The notes under the pieces: generated by a model
The model's input: only the letters and a program-made list of their open reading frames with translations
Database searches by the model: none
Told to the model about the DNA's origin: nothing
Translations under genes and position numbers: made by a program
Shown: piece after piece, positions 1-12,400 of the stretch
Layout: each line of letters begins with the position of its first letter
Numbering within the stretch: position 1 is the stretch's first letter
Assembly (NCBI GenBank): GCA_008828725.1
Contig: MEHQ01003458.1
Coordinates: forward strand, 3,836 to 67,835
Source of the DNA: Saccharina japonica
Lineage: Eukaryota; Sar; Phaeophyceae; Laminariales; Laminariaceae
Reading direction: 5' to 3'
Length of the DNA stretch: 64,000 bases

Positions 1-108
1 CCCGACCCTGACCCCGACCTGACCCGACCTCCACCCCCGCCCCCATCCTTACCCCTACCCCACCCCACCCGACCCCGTCCCTTCCTCCCCCTCGCCCCCC
101 GCTTGCAG

Positions 109-3100
109 AACGCTGGGCTGACGATAAGCTTCGGCATCTGGATAGCGGTGGGGGTCCCGTTCTGCGTGCTCGGCGTGTTCGTGGCGTGGTGCCTTCTGTG
201 CATCATCGTGGGCCCGACGGACGTCGACCACATCCCGATGATCGTGTACTCGAGGGGTGACGTCCTGTCGCGCAAGAACGTGTTCATCGTGTCGCTGACG
301 CTGCTGACGATTTTCGGCTGGAGCACGATCGGGGCGACGGAAGACTTCTTCGGCGACCTAGGCATCATCGCCCTCCTCTTCATCATCATCGCCTTCGGCT
401 CGGGAATCCTCAGCGAGGCAAGCGTTTTTGGAGTTTTGGGTTTTTGGTGTTCTTGATTTTTCGGGATTTTATGTTGGTTTTGTATTTTGTATTCTGGGTT
501 TTGTATTTTGGGTTTTGGGTTCTGATTTTGGATTTGGATTTGGGAATTTGGATTTTGGTTCGGGTATGGTGTTGGTTTAGGTTTTGGTTTCCTTTTTCTT
601 CGCTCGGTTTTCTTCCGGTTTTCTTCGGTTCGGTTCGGTTCGGTCCGGTCCGGTCCGGTTCGTTTTGCTTCATTTCGTGGAAATTCTCTTCGTTATGCGG
701 TCCTGTGGTACTTCGCTGTTGTGATTCTCCCGGAGGCGCTTCTCGGACTGCTCTTCCGTGCAGAGCTGTGCTGAACAGCTGTTCCGTACAGCTTTCTTGC
801 GGCTGCTTCCGCACCGAGACAACGGCGCCCGCCTGTTATGATGAGAAGGGAAAGCGACACATTGGTGTACCGCACACAAGGGTAACGTGGGTATTCTAGA
901 AGCTACCCCCGGTTTTCTTTGAATTATCTGGTGAAGGTGGTTCATTGGACTGTTTTTTGCTTTGACTACCGGGCTGACCAGTGCGAAACACAGCGCGAAT
1001 AGCGCAACAAGCCAGGCGTGGGTCGGACATAGGCCCGAAAGTGGCACGTCACTCCTCTCCACACACGCCGCAGAGTTTCTGTTTTCTACGTATGTATGCG
1101 GTGTAGGGTAAACCTTGCGGTGAACACAAAAGCGGTGTCTGCCAATTCTTGCGTTGATTGAGGCGCGCAATATGTTGCTACCTACGCCCCACTGTCACTG
1201 CCGCCACCGCTGCCGCCGCTGCCGCCGGCTCGACCCGCCACTCGCACGGAAAACGGCGAGCGATGCAACATAAACGCCGTAGAGAGAGAGGAGGGTGGGG
1301 GTGAACTTCATTTTAATGCATGGCCGTAGTCGTATAACCATAGACCCTCGCATCCCTACAATGCCGGGGGGGGGGGGAGTATGTCGTGGGACATCGGGTG
1401 ACAGGACGGATAGATGCCGCCATCACGAGGCTGCTGACTCGGTGGGGGAATAGAAGGGAAATATCGCAGCCCGCCGCGAGCGGGAGCCATTCACTGTCAC
1501 CCACCTCAGAAGGAGAGGTCCCTATCGGGCGTGCGGCCGCCGGCGTTTTAATACTTCTTTTGGGAAACGCGGTGCCTGGATCGACCGTGAGCCAGGTGGC
1601 GGCTTACGTATTCCGGCCGTGATTCCGTTGTCTGGTGTGTTCTTCGGGACTTGTCCGAGATGCTGGCGGGGTAAGTTGTTTTGCTCAGTTCCTTCCTGCC
1701 CCCCCCCCCTCCCCTCCAATATCGCATATCTGTGTCGTTTTGGCCGCGTGTTTTTTGCCCCGCAGGTGGACTTCAACTCGTTCTCGTGGCACACCCTGTT
1801 CCTTCTAGGCGGAGGCAACGTCCTCGGCAAGGCGATCGCCTCCAGCCAGCTGCTGGAATACCTGGCCCACTGCATCGTACCTCTCTTGCCCGAGGTATGT
1901 GCACAGTTTATCTATAGGCGCCCCCCCTCCCCCCCCCGCCCCACTTTTTGCAGAACTCGTGCCTTGCAGGTATGGCTGGCTGTCTTGTAGATTTTGACGG
2001 CCGTGCGTGCAGTGACATTATAATTAGTGAGGAGGTAGTGGGGTACCCGCGAGGGTCAGTGCACCATCGTCTGACAAGGCGTTGAAACCCTCGAAGCGCA
2101 TGTGCGCAAAACTTTCACCTGGTGAGCTTGGGGCACGGTGAAGCATCTTGACGCTGACGGACCGGGTCGTGAAGCGTGCCCCCACCCTTACCCCCTTACC
2201 CCCCCCCCCCGCGCATCGGTCGCCTTATTCACTGTTCCAGTAGAATATTTACGATGGATCGGCCGAAAAACACGTACGATACATGATATTGTACTACGGT
2301 TCGACTCTCCTCACACCTACCCCCGGCCCCCGCCCCCACCCCAATCCCTGTGCCGACTTATTTTTGTGCTCAGGACAACCGTTTCCTCCTTCTGGTGGAG
2401 GTGGTTTCGGTGACGATGTGCATCTCGACGTTCGTCAGCCACACCGTGGCGGCTCTCATTCTCATGCCCATCATAGTCGAGGCGAGACACACGGGCCCAC
2501 CTCGGGAGGCAGGGGATGGCAGGGGCGGCGGGCAGGGGGGGGGGGGGGGGGGGGCTAATTTGTTGCTTGCCTTAGTCATTTGACCATTGACCACGCATCC
2601 CTTTCGAGACGGAGCACCGGGGGGGGGGGAGGGGTACTTATTTCATGCTTGGTCGTAGTCGTATGCCCGTAGACCCTCGCATCCCTACAATGTCGGGACG
2701 GAGCAGGGGCGAGACAGATATATCATATCATCCGGTTAAAATCGGTGTGATGTTTGGGAACCGCGCGAGATTTAGAACCCGCGTGCCCGAGACAGCCGCT
2801 GAGGCCGTCGGCGTAACGTTTTCGGGTGTCGTGCCGCAATAGTATGGAAGAAGCACGAGGCAACTCTTGACAAGCGTATTCACCGTTTGTCCAATGTCTA
2901 GCTAAAGTCTTGCGTATTTTTGTAAACCTTTTTCGATACTGCATTAATTATCCCTGAAACGTAGGTAGAGGCAGAAAGGGGTTAATCGCCGTCTCAATCG
3001 CTCATTTGTCAGGGCAGAGCACAAAAACAATCACAAGCAATCACGCCCGCGTCGCGTGTCGAACGATAGGAATGGGGGGGGGCGGACAGGCGCCCACAAA

Positions 3101-3635
3101 CAATAACGGCGCTCAAAACCCCCACGGGAAGACCTTCCTTCCCTTCTCCCCCTCGCCGTCGCTCCTTTCCAGTTAACCGCCAACAAACGATGCGCCCAAA
3201 GCCTTGACTGAGGACCCGCCCCCCCCCCTCTCTCTCAAATAAGCGCAGGCTGACGGTCCTCTCTAACCATTCCCTCCCCTTCCAAACTTGATGTTGCACA
3301 CTCCCCGCGATTTTGGTGTTTCCCACCCTTGACAGGTTGGCGTCAAGTGTGGAAACCCCGTGCTGCTGGGGATGGGGGCGGCGCTGGCTGTTTCCTCGGG
3401 GTGCGCGCTGCCGTTTTCGTCGTTCCCCAACGTGACGTCTCTGCTGGTGACGGACGACTTCAACCGCAAGTACCTGGTCGTGCGAGATTTCGTGGCGTCC
3501 GGCCTGCCCATGTCCGTCGTGTCCGTCGCGATGGTCTGCACGCTCGGGTACGGGCTGATCGACTGGATCATGATCCCGCGGATCATGATCTTGACGGACG
3601 ATGACGGGGAGTTTGACGTCGGCGCCGGTCGATGA
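109..3635 (+). CDS. PHO87/90/91-like low-affinity phosphate transporter, 3' part (SLC13-like permease)
   Basis: The C-terminal part of a multi-pass membrane transporter, 5'-incomplete at the window edge. Exons by splice sites and phase are 109-417, 1766-1894, 2374-2481 and 3336-3635, all phase 0, giving 281 residues ending at TGA 3633-3635. Hydrophobic segments occur early in exon 1 (SFGIWIAVGVPFCVLGVFVA), at FIVSLTLLTIFGW and at LGIIALLFIIIAFG. Exon 2 has the LFLLGGGNVLGKAI loop, exon 3 has FVSHTVAALILMPI, and exon 4 has GCALPFSSFPNVTSL. These are family signatures of the ion-transporter half of PHO91-type proteins, which move phosphate across the plasma or vacuolar membrane. The expected N-terminal SPX domain would lie upstream and is not visible. 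Two of three introns start with GC (418 gcaagc, 2482 gcgaga). Substrate specificity is inferred from the family; an SLC13 dicarboxylate/sulfate carrier is the alternative. Confidence 0.85.
1291..1377 (-). repeat. Family A dispersed repeat, short copy
   Basis: This copy, in intron 1 of the phosphate transporter gene, matches about 60 bp of the family A 3' end (catgcatggccgtagtcg... ccctcgcatccctacaatg). A degenerate C-tract follows on the minus strand. Other copies are described separately. Confidence 0.75.
2535..2618 (-). repeat. Family B dispersed repeat with C-tract
   Basis: On the minus strand it reads from the ctcgaaagggatgcgtggtc core through aaggcaagcaacaaattag into a run of about 18 C. 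It directly abuts a family A copy, also with a C-tract. Confidence 0.75.
2619..2705 (-). repeat. Family A repeat abutting family B copy
   Basis: It shares the cctacaatgtcgggacggag and catgcttggtcgtagtcg blocks with other family A copies. It ends in a C-rich tract that adjoins the neighbouring family B copy. Both lie in intron 3 of the phosphate transporter gene. Confidence 0.7.
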
Positions 3636-3654
3636 CATGCCCACTTGGGTATAT

Positions 3655-3755
3655 ACGAGGACACGTTCCGGTGCTTTGTCTCGAAAGGGGTGCGCGGTCA
3701 ATGGTCACTTGACTAAGGCAAGCACTAAATGAGCACGCCCCCCCCCCCCCTCTCT
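3655..3755 (+). repeat. Family B repeat just past the transporter stop codon
   Basis: It contains tctcgaaaggggtgcgcggt, the ggcaagcactaaatgagcac end and a C-tract. It starts about 20 bp after the stop, so it probably forms part of the 3' UTR. Confidence 0.7.
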
Positions 3756-6033
3756 CCTCACCTCTCGCCTCCACCCCCCCGCCCCACCACCCCTCCTTCC
3801 CTCCTCTCCCCCCCCCCCCCCTTCCTCTTTGGAGCGATTGGGATCGAGTGGTTGGAGCAGTGGAGATCTGTAGTAGGTATGTCCTGTTCGCGTTGGCCGT
3901 GGGCGGCGCCTCGTTCATGGAACGGTTGCTGTGGGCGGCAGCGGGTGGGTGGGTGGATGGGTGGGTGGGTAGGTACTCGTTGTTCTGCTGTTGCACAGCC
4001 AAGAGCGCTAGATATGATAATGTCGCAAGCGAATTGAAAGTTTCCTAAGATTTTGGTTTTAACCGTAATTTAGTGAGTGTTTCCTGCCGCCCACAAGGGC
4101 ACACGATAAGCGGGTGTGTTCTTGAACGCAGGCGATTTTCTGTTTCGTTGACCGGATGACCGGATGCCGTAAAAAACGAGCAGGCGGTGCGCGTGATGCG
4201 CAAATCGCCTTCCGCAGTGGGGTTTTATGGAGAGGAGTTGGGGTGGAGAGAAAGGGGGGGACGGAGAGGGGTAAGGGTCCGAGGCGTCGAAGGCGTTTAA
4301 GCGCGCGTTCAGTCGCCAATGGCACAGCCGGAGTTTCTTCCGCGCCACGCGCGCAAAGTGTATATGCCGAGAAGCCGAGAAGGTTTCAATCGAGGCGTCT
4401 CAAACCAAGGGGGAGTGTTGCTCGCGGCAGTCGCATATTTTGAGAATGGATGTTGTATGTTTTGTTCACGACGATGATGCACACCGCGGGTATCTGGTTA
4501 TAGTGGGAACCGGGCAACCGCTGCAGGCCACAGCCAATTTTTCTGAATACCGTGCGGGGGTTATCAGCATGCATTTTTTCGTTTTTGTATTTACGGGGTG
4601 TAGTTGTTGAAGTTCACGTGTATGGTGTGGTGTGACTCTTGAGTGTCCCGGTTGTGTCCTGTTGGTGAAGTGATCGGTAGAATGATAGGCCTGTACCAGT
4701 GTGTGTGTAGTTTGTTTTTGTTACGAACAGGCAACTTTGACTCGTGCGCATGTGGAGTGACACGCGAGTTATTTCCGCGTCTGCCTTTATATATCCCACT
4801 CTGCGTTTCACAGCTTGCGTTTAATACATGCCCTTGGTGGTTCGATACACAAAGACACCGAGGTGCAGTCTTTCGAGAGAAAGACATACATACACTTTAT
4901 TACAAAGTTTAAGTACGATAGTATCGGGTGATCAGCGTGTCCATTTTCCGTCTTCGCGGGTACGGAAGCAAAGGTCGAGACACACGCACGTACGCAGAGA
5001 AAAACCCCTGCGGAAAATCGCGGCCCCTCCCCCCCCCATGTATGTGTGATCTCCCAAGAATCTACGATCGAGAACAAAACAGAGAAGAGGTTCTCAAATA
5101 GTACCGGTTTTCCCCTCCTCCTACCCCACGCCCAACGTTTGCTCCTTTTGCTGCGCAATAACCAGCAGTACAAATACCACAAACACTTACCGGTGGGCTA
5201 TGACAAACTACTGTCTGTCATGGGTTTAGGTGGGGCGTGTCGCTGTGATAGGCTGTTGCTGCTGCTACTGCACGTCGTGCAGGAGGTGGGCCGGATTGCT
5301 GGAGGTCACGTATAACGGAAGGGGGGCAGAAGTTGTGGCGGGCAATGTGCACGTGTGTGCTCGTGTCTTGGTTGGCGTGAAACCTTTTTTCGAATCGCCA
5401 CGCCGTGATGACGTGTAGGGCCTGCAGTGGGTGCGCCGCACGGGTTCGTTGGTGGGATCGCTTTGACGTGTTTTCCAGGAGGTGGGGTGTGTTGATATAC
5501 CTGGTAGGTGTTGCATGGGCAGAGACCGTCGTGCCATATTTTCAAGCTGTTGCCGTGCTGTTAAGGATGACCGCTGCGTGCAGGGAACGAAGCGCGGCGG
5601 TTATTATGCTGAATATCGCGAAAAAGCGATGAGCAAAATAAAAACGCATGAATGGGGCCATTATCATAGCCGGTGCATCGATGGATGCTGCGATACGCAC
5701 GACGGCAAAGGTGTAAAGCCACGACCATAAGGATGGTGGAGGTGATGGGGATGATAACAATGACGATAATGACGGCAACGGGACGATGATGATGGTAGTG
5801 GTGCCAAGGAAAATCATGATGGCAACAATGGCGATGATGGCGACAAAGCATGCAAGCGATTATATTCGCGGCATCTCACGCACAGCGATAAGTCCTCTCT
5901 CTCTTGTCTCTCTTCATAGTAAAAGATGTGTTACGTACATACACGTAGACCGGCCCGAAAAGTGTATATTCTGCGAATACGCACCTTAAGGCGATATCCC
6001 CGACAACCGAAAACATAAATGATCTCCATTATT
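3756..6033. other. Convergent intergenic spacer, no gene supported
   Basis: It lies between the ends of two convergent genes. It contains C/T-rich tracts (to 3830), a GGGT run (3945-3975) and simple GAT/ACG-rich sequence around 5727-5850. Short open frames here are low-complexity or lack family motifs and splice structure, so no exon is proposed. Confidence 0.5.
5727..5850. repeat. GAT/ACG-rich simple sequence
   Basis: Imperfect trinucleotide-like repetition of gatgatggtagtgg and gacgataatgacgg. No coding or motif support on either strand. Confidence 0.6.
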
Positions 6034-6275
6034 TGACGCATGCTACGGTAGAGGTGCACCTTGTTTTTGCCTCATAAGGGTGGTCACTTGAGGAGCTCTA
6101 TATATACCTCACCCAAAAAACGCATTTCGCAGGAAAACAAGAGTGATACGCGATGAACAATCCCATGGTCTACGTATACAATTAAAAAATATTGCAACAC
6201 AAAAATGAAAGCACGGCGGTTTTGGGTCAAGGAGCCTCGTCATTCAGAAAAAAAAATCACCCGAAAAGTGCTACC
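6034..6275 (+). mobile_element. Family D MITE-like element, copy 1
   Basis: It begins gacgcatgctacggtagagg and carries the shared internal blocks acttgaggagctctatatat, cacaaaaatgaaag and catTCAGAAAA. It matches 7009-7272 and 57785-58034 end to end. The full copies end in the inverted terminus. No coding capacity was found. Confidence 0.75.
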
Positions 6276-6485
6276 CCCATCATACCGCGCGTCGTTTTCA
6301 CAATCTCACAAGTGCGGCGCGCCCTTCGCGCGGCAGGCCTCTCCACCGGTTTCACGGCCAACATCGCGAGGACATCAAAAAGCATCGGGCAAGCTCGAAC
6401 CCGCAGCCCGCAGCTGTGTGACAAGAAAAAAAAAAAGCACACCGTCGACGTAACGCACAAACGGGGCAAAAGACCGCGCGGACCT

Positions 6486-9400
6486 TTAGCAACGCCGCTT
6501 GAGCCCCTCCACGAGCAGGAGCGCGTCCTGAAGAGCGGCGGACAGAATCTCGGGGTGGTCTTCCACGCGCCCGGTTCCGTCGCCGGGCAAGCGGTCCAGC
6601 GCGCGACCCACAACCTTGCGCGCGTATCCGCCGTACGCGACACCGCCTACTCCAGTTATGTGTCCGTCCCATGGGTCCCCTTCCTGCTGCTGCTGCCGCA
6701 CCCCCTGGCGCATGGTGGACAGGGTCACCAGAACACAGCACAAAAAAACGGACAGTGTGGGGTTGCGTGGGGCGATACCCGGTCGAGACCTCGTTGCGAA
6801 TGCTGGGTGGGTCTGTACCCCGAGTGCTCCGGCAAGCATCAGTCTGGGCTAGCTTGAATTTCGCGTATCGTATTGTAAAGACACTAACTGCCACGTCGAC
6901 ATTCAGGTACAGGCAGTTCATTTTCCCGCGAGACGTCTAGACCCGGAGGAGATGACTCCCCAGGGTGGGCTATTTCCACCGCACCAGAATCCTCTCGGGA
7001 TCAGGTCGGACGCAATGCTACGGTAGAGCTTCACCATTTCTGCCTTCTAAGGGTGGTCAGTCACTTGAGGAGCTGTATACCTCACCCAAATAAACGTGGT
7101 TTCATACCCGATGAGCAGTCCCATGGCCCCAAGTATAAAATGAACAATATGGCATCACAAGAATGAAAGATCGACGAAATTGGGTTAAAAGGAGCCCTTA
7201 ATAGGTCATTCAGAAAACGTTTCAGCCAAAAAAAGGTATACCTTGGTATTCCTCTATCGTAGCACGCTTCGTCGGGTCAACCTACTCACGCGCCTGAGGT
7301 GGTAGCAGCTTGGTATGATGTTGCAACGGGAGCGACGGGAAAAATTGACACACGACACGTACTTTTACACCATGGTATGTGGAAGTGCGGTGATCTCAAG
7401 GATTATTTTTATCACCCCGGCGGAGAAAAAAAAAAAAAAAGCGAGACAGCTAACGCGCGACAGCTAACGCGCGACAGAGGTAACGGTGGTGGCGGTGGTG
7501 GTCGCGGCGGCGGTGGCAGGGGTGCTCTCCTGACAATGCATGCGGCGCCGCTCAATGCCTCTGTAAACTATTCCGAAGAATCAGAGTAAACCTAAGACCG
7601 CCCAAAACTCCACAGGCAGGGGCGCAGTTGGGGGCGTGGCGCACGATCCGTCCATAAAACATGCTGTCGCTGGTGAACTTGAAAAAAACACTTGCAGGAG
7701 CGATGAACGCTTGCTCACCTGTTGACGGTTTCCGATGAGTCCGAGCTCCAATAGCTTGGGGGCGGTGCGGTCGTTCGTGCCCCCGGCTAGCTGTACGAAG
7801 TGCTGTCCGTCTCCGAAGGGCACAGCTGCGACGGGCGCAAGCATGAAAGGTGCCACCAAGATTCCGATTTAAAAGCGATAAAGAGGAGAATAATAGAGGG
7901 AGAAAAGGAGAGAAAAAAAGGGAGGGGAGGGGAAAGCGGAAAAGGGGGTGAACGGCGCAAACCAAGCAGAGAAAAAAAAAAACGGAACGAAACGAAACGG
8001 AACGAAACGAAACGTATAGAACTACAAACGTAACATATATGGCGGCGGCATGTGAAAGGAAACACGCTCGTCCAAAACATATTATTTAGAGAGACAATAA
8101 AGGAAAACCAACAGAAACCAGAAGAAGAGAAACTGCAGCGGCAGCAGCGCAAGTACCAACGTGAGACTACTCGCGCACGGGGGGAAAAAAAACATAAAAA
8201 CCGCACGCGGAGGTGAAGGTATGGATAGCGTGAAGTCGAATCTGACCCCAGGAGGTACAAAGTAACCAAGGAACACACCATCGACCGAGTAAGCCATGCA
8301 CGACACCAACAGCGTATTGGCACTTTTATTTTCCGGGGGGATCGGTCGTGTGGAAACATATCCCTGAAGCAACACGCGGAAAAAAAACAAAACGCGTTCT
8401 TGCCCAAGGCGTCAGGCAGCGCGGGGGCACGGAACACCGGCACCGGCTTTCGACCGCATAAGTCATGCACACTCTCAAAGGTTAGCCCAATAAAAAAAAC
8501 AAGCACCGGACGCCATTTCGCGCGCTAATGCTGGTTTCCCTTCCCCCGCCCATTCTCACTCCCCCAAAAACACACCAACGAGGCCACGGCGAGCCCACAC
8601 AAAAACGCATCTTTTCAATTTTGATGGTCGTCGCGTTTCACCTTTCGTGGCCAGGACCTTCTGCGCCAGGCGCACGCAAGCCGTCGTGGCCCCCCTGCCA
8701 GTGTCACCGCTCATCGGACGCCCGTCCGTCTATCAAACCGCGCGAGCAGCAGCCGGGCAAGGACGGCGTAAGGACCTGGACGGGGGCGGGGGGGGTTGGC
8801 GGGACGACGAGAGGTACGCCGGTTGTCTGGTCTGGGTCTTAATCTGCCCTGCTGGCAAGCAGGAAATCGGAGGCGTAATGAGAGGAGGGAGTGTTTGATT
8901 TGGAAGCCACCGCGACATTGGAAGGGGCGGGGAGGTGGGGGGGGGAGGGGGGGAGGGAGGAGGGAGGAGGTGCAGTGGAGGGAGGGAGGGATGGGAGGGA
9001 TGGGAAGGGAGGAGGGAGGGAGGGGAGGCGCGTGACTGACCTACAAGACTCGTGGGGGGGCGATGGGGGAGGGGTTCGTCGACGGCTAGACGGTACGCCT
9101 TAAATGTCACGAGTGCGCAAGAAGACGCTAATGCACAACAAGCACCCGGCGAAGAAAAAACAGTCGATGCGAAAAATGGGCCTCTCGCCGCGTTGCATAC
9201 ACATCGGCACCAACCATTGTAAAAAAAAAACTTTTGCCGCGCGGAAAACACTGTCGTGAGCCAGCTATCGCACCGCCAAGAGCGTAGCTGGCGAGCCCCC
9301 ACCCCGCCCCCCCACCCAACCGATACGTTAGAAAGCTCTTACCCACATAAAATTCATAATAAAAACACGGTCAGCCAGACAGCCAGCCCTTTCAAAACAC

Positions 9401-12400
9401 AAAAACACTGCACCTGCCACACGTTGAGAGCCGGCCGGGACATTGTCGCGTCAACCGCGCCGTAACCCGTCCCCGTCGCGCCTTGTAACTCCGACCTTCC
9501 GCCCTCCACCGCCCCCGCCTCCGTCTCAGCCGTCACACCTATCGGTACGCTCATGACGGCGTTCATGGCCGCGACGGCGAGGCCCGTGTCGGCGCCCAGG
9601 TCCGGAAAGCTGACCGCCACTAACTTAAGAGACCGAGCCGCGGCGTCAGCGACCGACTCCTCCCACAGGTCGCGGAAGCGCGCCAGGTCTCCCTGTCAAC
9701 GCGAGAGAAAAAAAAAAAGCACGCCGCCCCCCGGAAAGCGTCGAAAATAGTTTGCGTCCGCCATGGATGATCATCACCAGCAGCAGCGGCGGCGACAGTA
9801 TAGGCGGTGGCGGCGGTAGCGGCGGCGGTGGCGGTAGCAGCAGCAGTGGCAGCAGCGGAATGAGGTCCATGACAAGGCGCACACATTATTTCGGGCGATT
9901 ACAGTTCACCATCGGGTTGTCGCGCCCCCTCTTACTACGGGCCATTCCGTAATTCAACCAGCGATTCGGCGTCAAAGGGGGAGACTGGCGGCCAACCAAC
10001 AAATTGGCACCCGTCGTCCATCGCGGAGACGGATTACAGGACAGTTACGCCCGCCTCAAACACGCGGCTTTCTCTGCCTGAACGATCGCAGCGCCTCCCG
10101 AAAGCGATGAGGGGTAAGCAGCCGTAGGTTAACACGACGCCGCCCGGTGTTTGGTTCCCACTGATCCCAAACTGGTTCCTATCCCGATAAACCGAGCCTG
10201 AAAAACAAGGCGCCGTAACCTATTTCTTGCGATGAATTCCCTGTGTCACCCTCCCCCCTCCGCGCCCACATTGTTTAAACCGGTCGCTACGTTTCGCTTT
10301 TTTCGGGAGGGGAGGGGGGTCGAGGGGGGGGGGGGGCGGGCGTACTCATTTGTTGCTTGCCTTAGTCATTTGACCGGGGGGTTAGGCGGGGAGGGTAGAG
10401 GGTAGGGGGGAGGGGGGTAGGGAGTCACCTTGGTGTGTATTTCGACGGCGTCCACCTTCTCCAGCAACTCCCGGATCACTTCCGGGGATCGCATGTACTT
10501 CTCCGCCCTAATAATTCCCGGAGGGCACACGGTGATGCACCTTCCACACCCGTAGCATCTTGGCCCCAATACGCCTCCGCTGCAGACAAAAAAGAGCGAA
10601 AAATAAATAAAAAGGAGGCGCACTTGTCTCTGAAAAGGTACGAAATGGCGAGCAAACAATCTACACTTACAGTGTGACCAAGGCTTTAAAGCAGGCATTT
10701 TGTTTTTTCGTAAAGCAACGTTTAGGGACGAAAGAGCGCAACACCACCGCTCATGTATGCGTAGAGCTACACGAGGCGTAACCATACATGCAAACCAGCG
10801 GGGTGGGGAGGCAAGACGCGAGCCATGCGGACTGTTCGCGTGCGCCTAAATCGAAAGAACCCATGTGCGCGGGTCTCGACGGCGCAGAGGCGTGCAGGCA
10901 GCGGTACGCAGGACACCGAGAACAAGCGGCCGCCTGGCCTTTCCAAAACCTCATCGAAAAAACGTTCCACGTACAGAAAACAAAGTGCAGCAGGCAGGCG
11001 GGACCGAATTTCGTCTTCCCGAAGCAGAAGGAAACCGTCTGTTTCTCATCGTTCCGAAAAAAAACGGGGCGCAAAACAACAGCAGCTTCAGTCAATCCCA
11101 CCCCCGACCCCTCTCCCCCGATCATCACCTCCCGAGAAAAACACAGACAAAACAAGTACCCAGCATTGGCGCCCAGGAGTTCCGCCACCATGGTGGCCCT
11201 CTGCGCAGGGGGTGGAGCCGAGTCCGGAAACACCACCGCGTCGGCGGGGCAGACCATTTCGCACGGGCGTGGGCAGTCTACGACGAGCAGAGAAGGACCG
11301 CGGACGGGGGACGGGTGGGTCGACAGACAGCGGGGTTTAGCGACAGGGTAAGGACGTCGGCTGTACCAGGTAGCTTGTTTGGCACGAATAGCTTGTTTTC
11401 GTGTGTGCATAAGTGTGTTTGTGTTTTGTTGCCATCCTGTGGTCACGACAAAACAAGGAGAATATATATCTGTGATATGCCATCGGGGGACCATAGTAAA
11501 TAGGACCTACGGTATACCCAAAAACCTACATATATCCCTATTTTCACTTACAACGTTTGGTCCTATTCACTATGGCCCTCCGTAATAAAACACAGACAGT
11601 TCGATCGTCCTGTTCACAGACCTGTTTCATTGTAATGCTAAGGGTCGACAGAAATCATATTTGGGCCGCCAAACCCTGCCCCCCTCCCCCCCCTCCCCCC
11701 GTCCAACCATAACAAGAACAGGAACTGTCTATATACCAATGACACTGACGGAGGGAGCACCCTCTCGCGTGCCAACACCGATGCCGCCGCCAACGCCACC
11801 ACTGCCGCCAGCGCCACCACCCTCGGCACCACCACGGCCACGGCCACCGCCACCGCCGCAGCCACCGCCCGCCTCGTGTCTCTCACCGCTCGGGCAGAGG
11901 GAGGGGTCGAACACGGCCTTCCGGAAGTGAGGGTCTTCTTCGTCGTCGTTAACGCTCATCATCAACCATGGTGCCCGCACCGGCGCGCCTATCGCCTCGC
12001 CCACGCCTCTAGCCGCAAGGACGCCGTCCCTGAAACAGGGGGGAAACATAAGGGCAAACATCAACATTGGGCCGACCCGCCAAAAAAATGAGTACCGACA
12101 CATCGCACAACGCGCACCGCACAACGCGCACCGCACGCCGCCCAATCGGACCGAGACAAAAGGAAACAAACAGATGGGGTGCGTGGTTAGTGGCGGCGCG
12201 ACTACAGCAGCAGTGGCAAGCCATCACCAACAAGAGGGGAGTCGCGAACGGCACCAGCGATCGTAGGGTTGTTATATATATATAAACGCACGGGGGGGCG
12301 TTGTAAGCCGTGAATCGCACGCTTGCCGCCAGTGCCATCCTCGGAAGCACGCGCTACAAGCTACGTATCACTGCTGCGATGCCAATCCAGTCGTGTGCCG

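Noticed and set aside
4156-4443. Plus-strand open frame in the first convergent spacer
   Set aside because: Arg-rich, no motif and no splice partners.
7800-8506. Long minus-strand frame through introns of the LdpA-like gene
   Set aside because: Mostly intronic; only 7825-7719 fits LdpA, in a different frame. The rest is Phe/Ser-rich low complexity.
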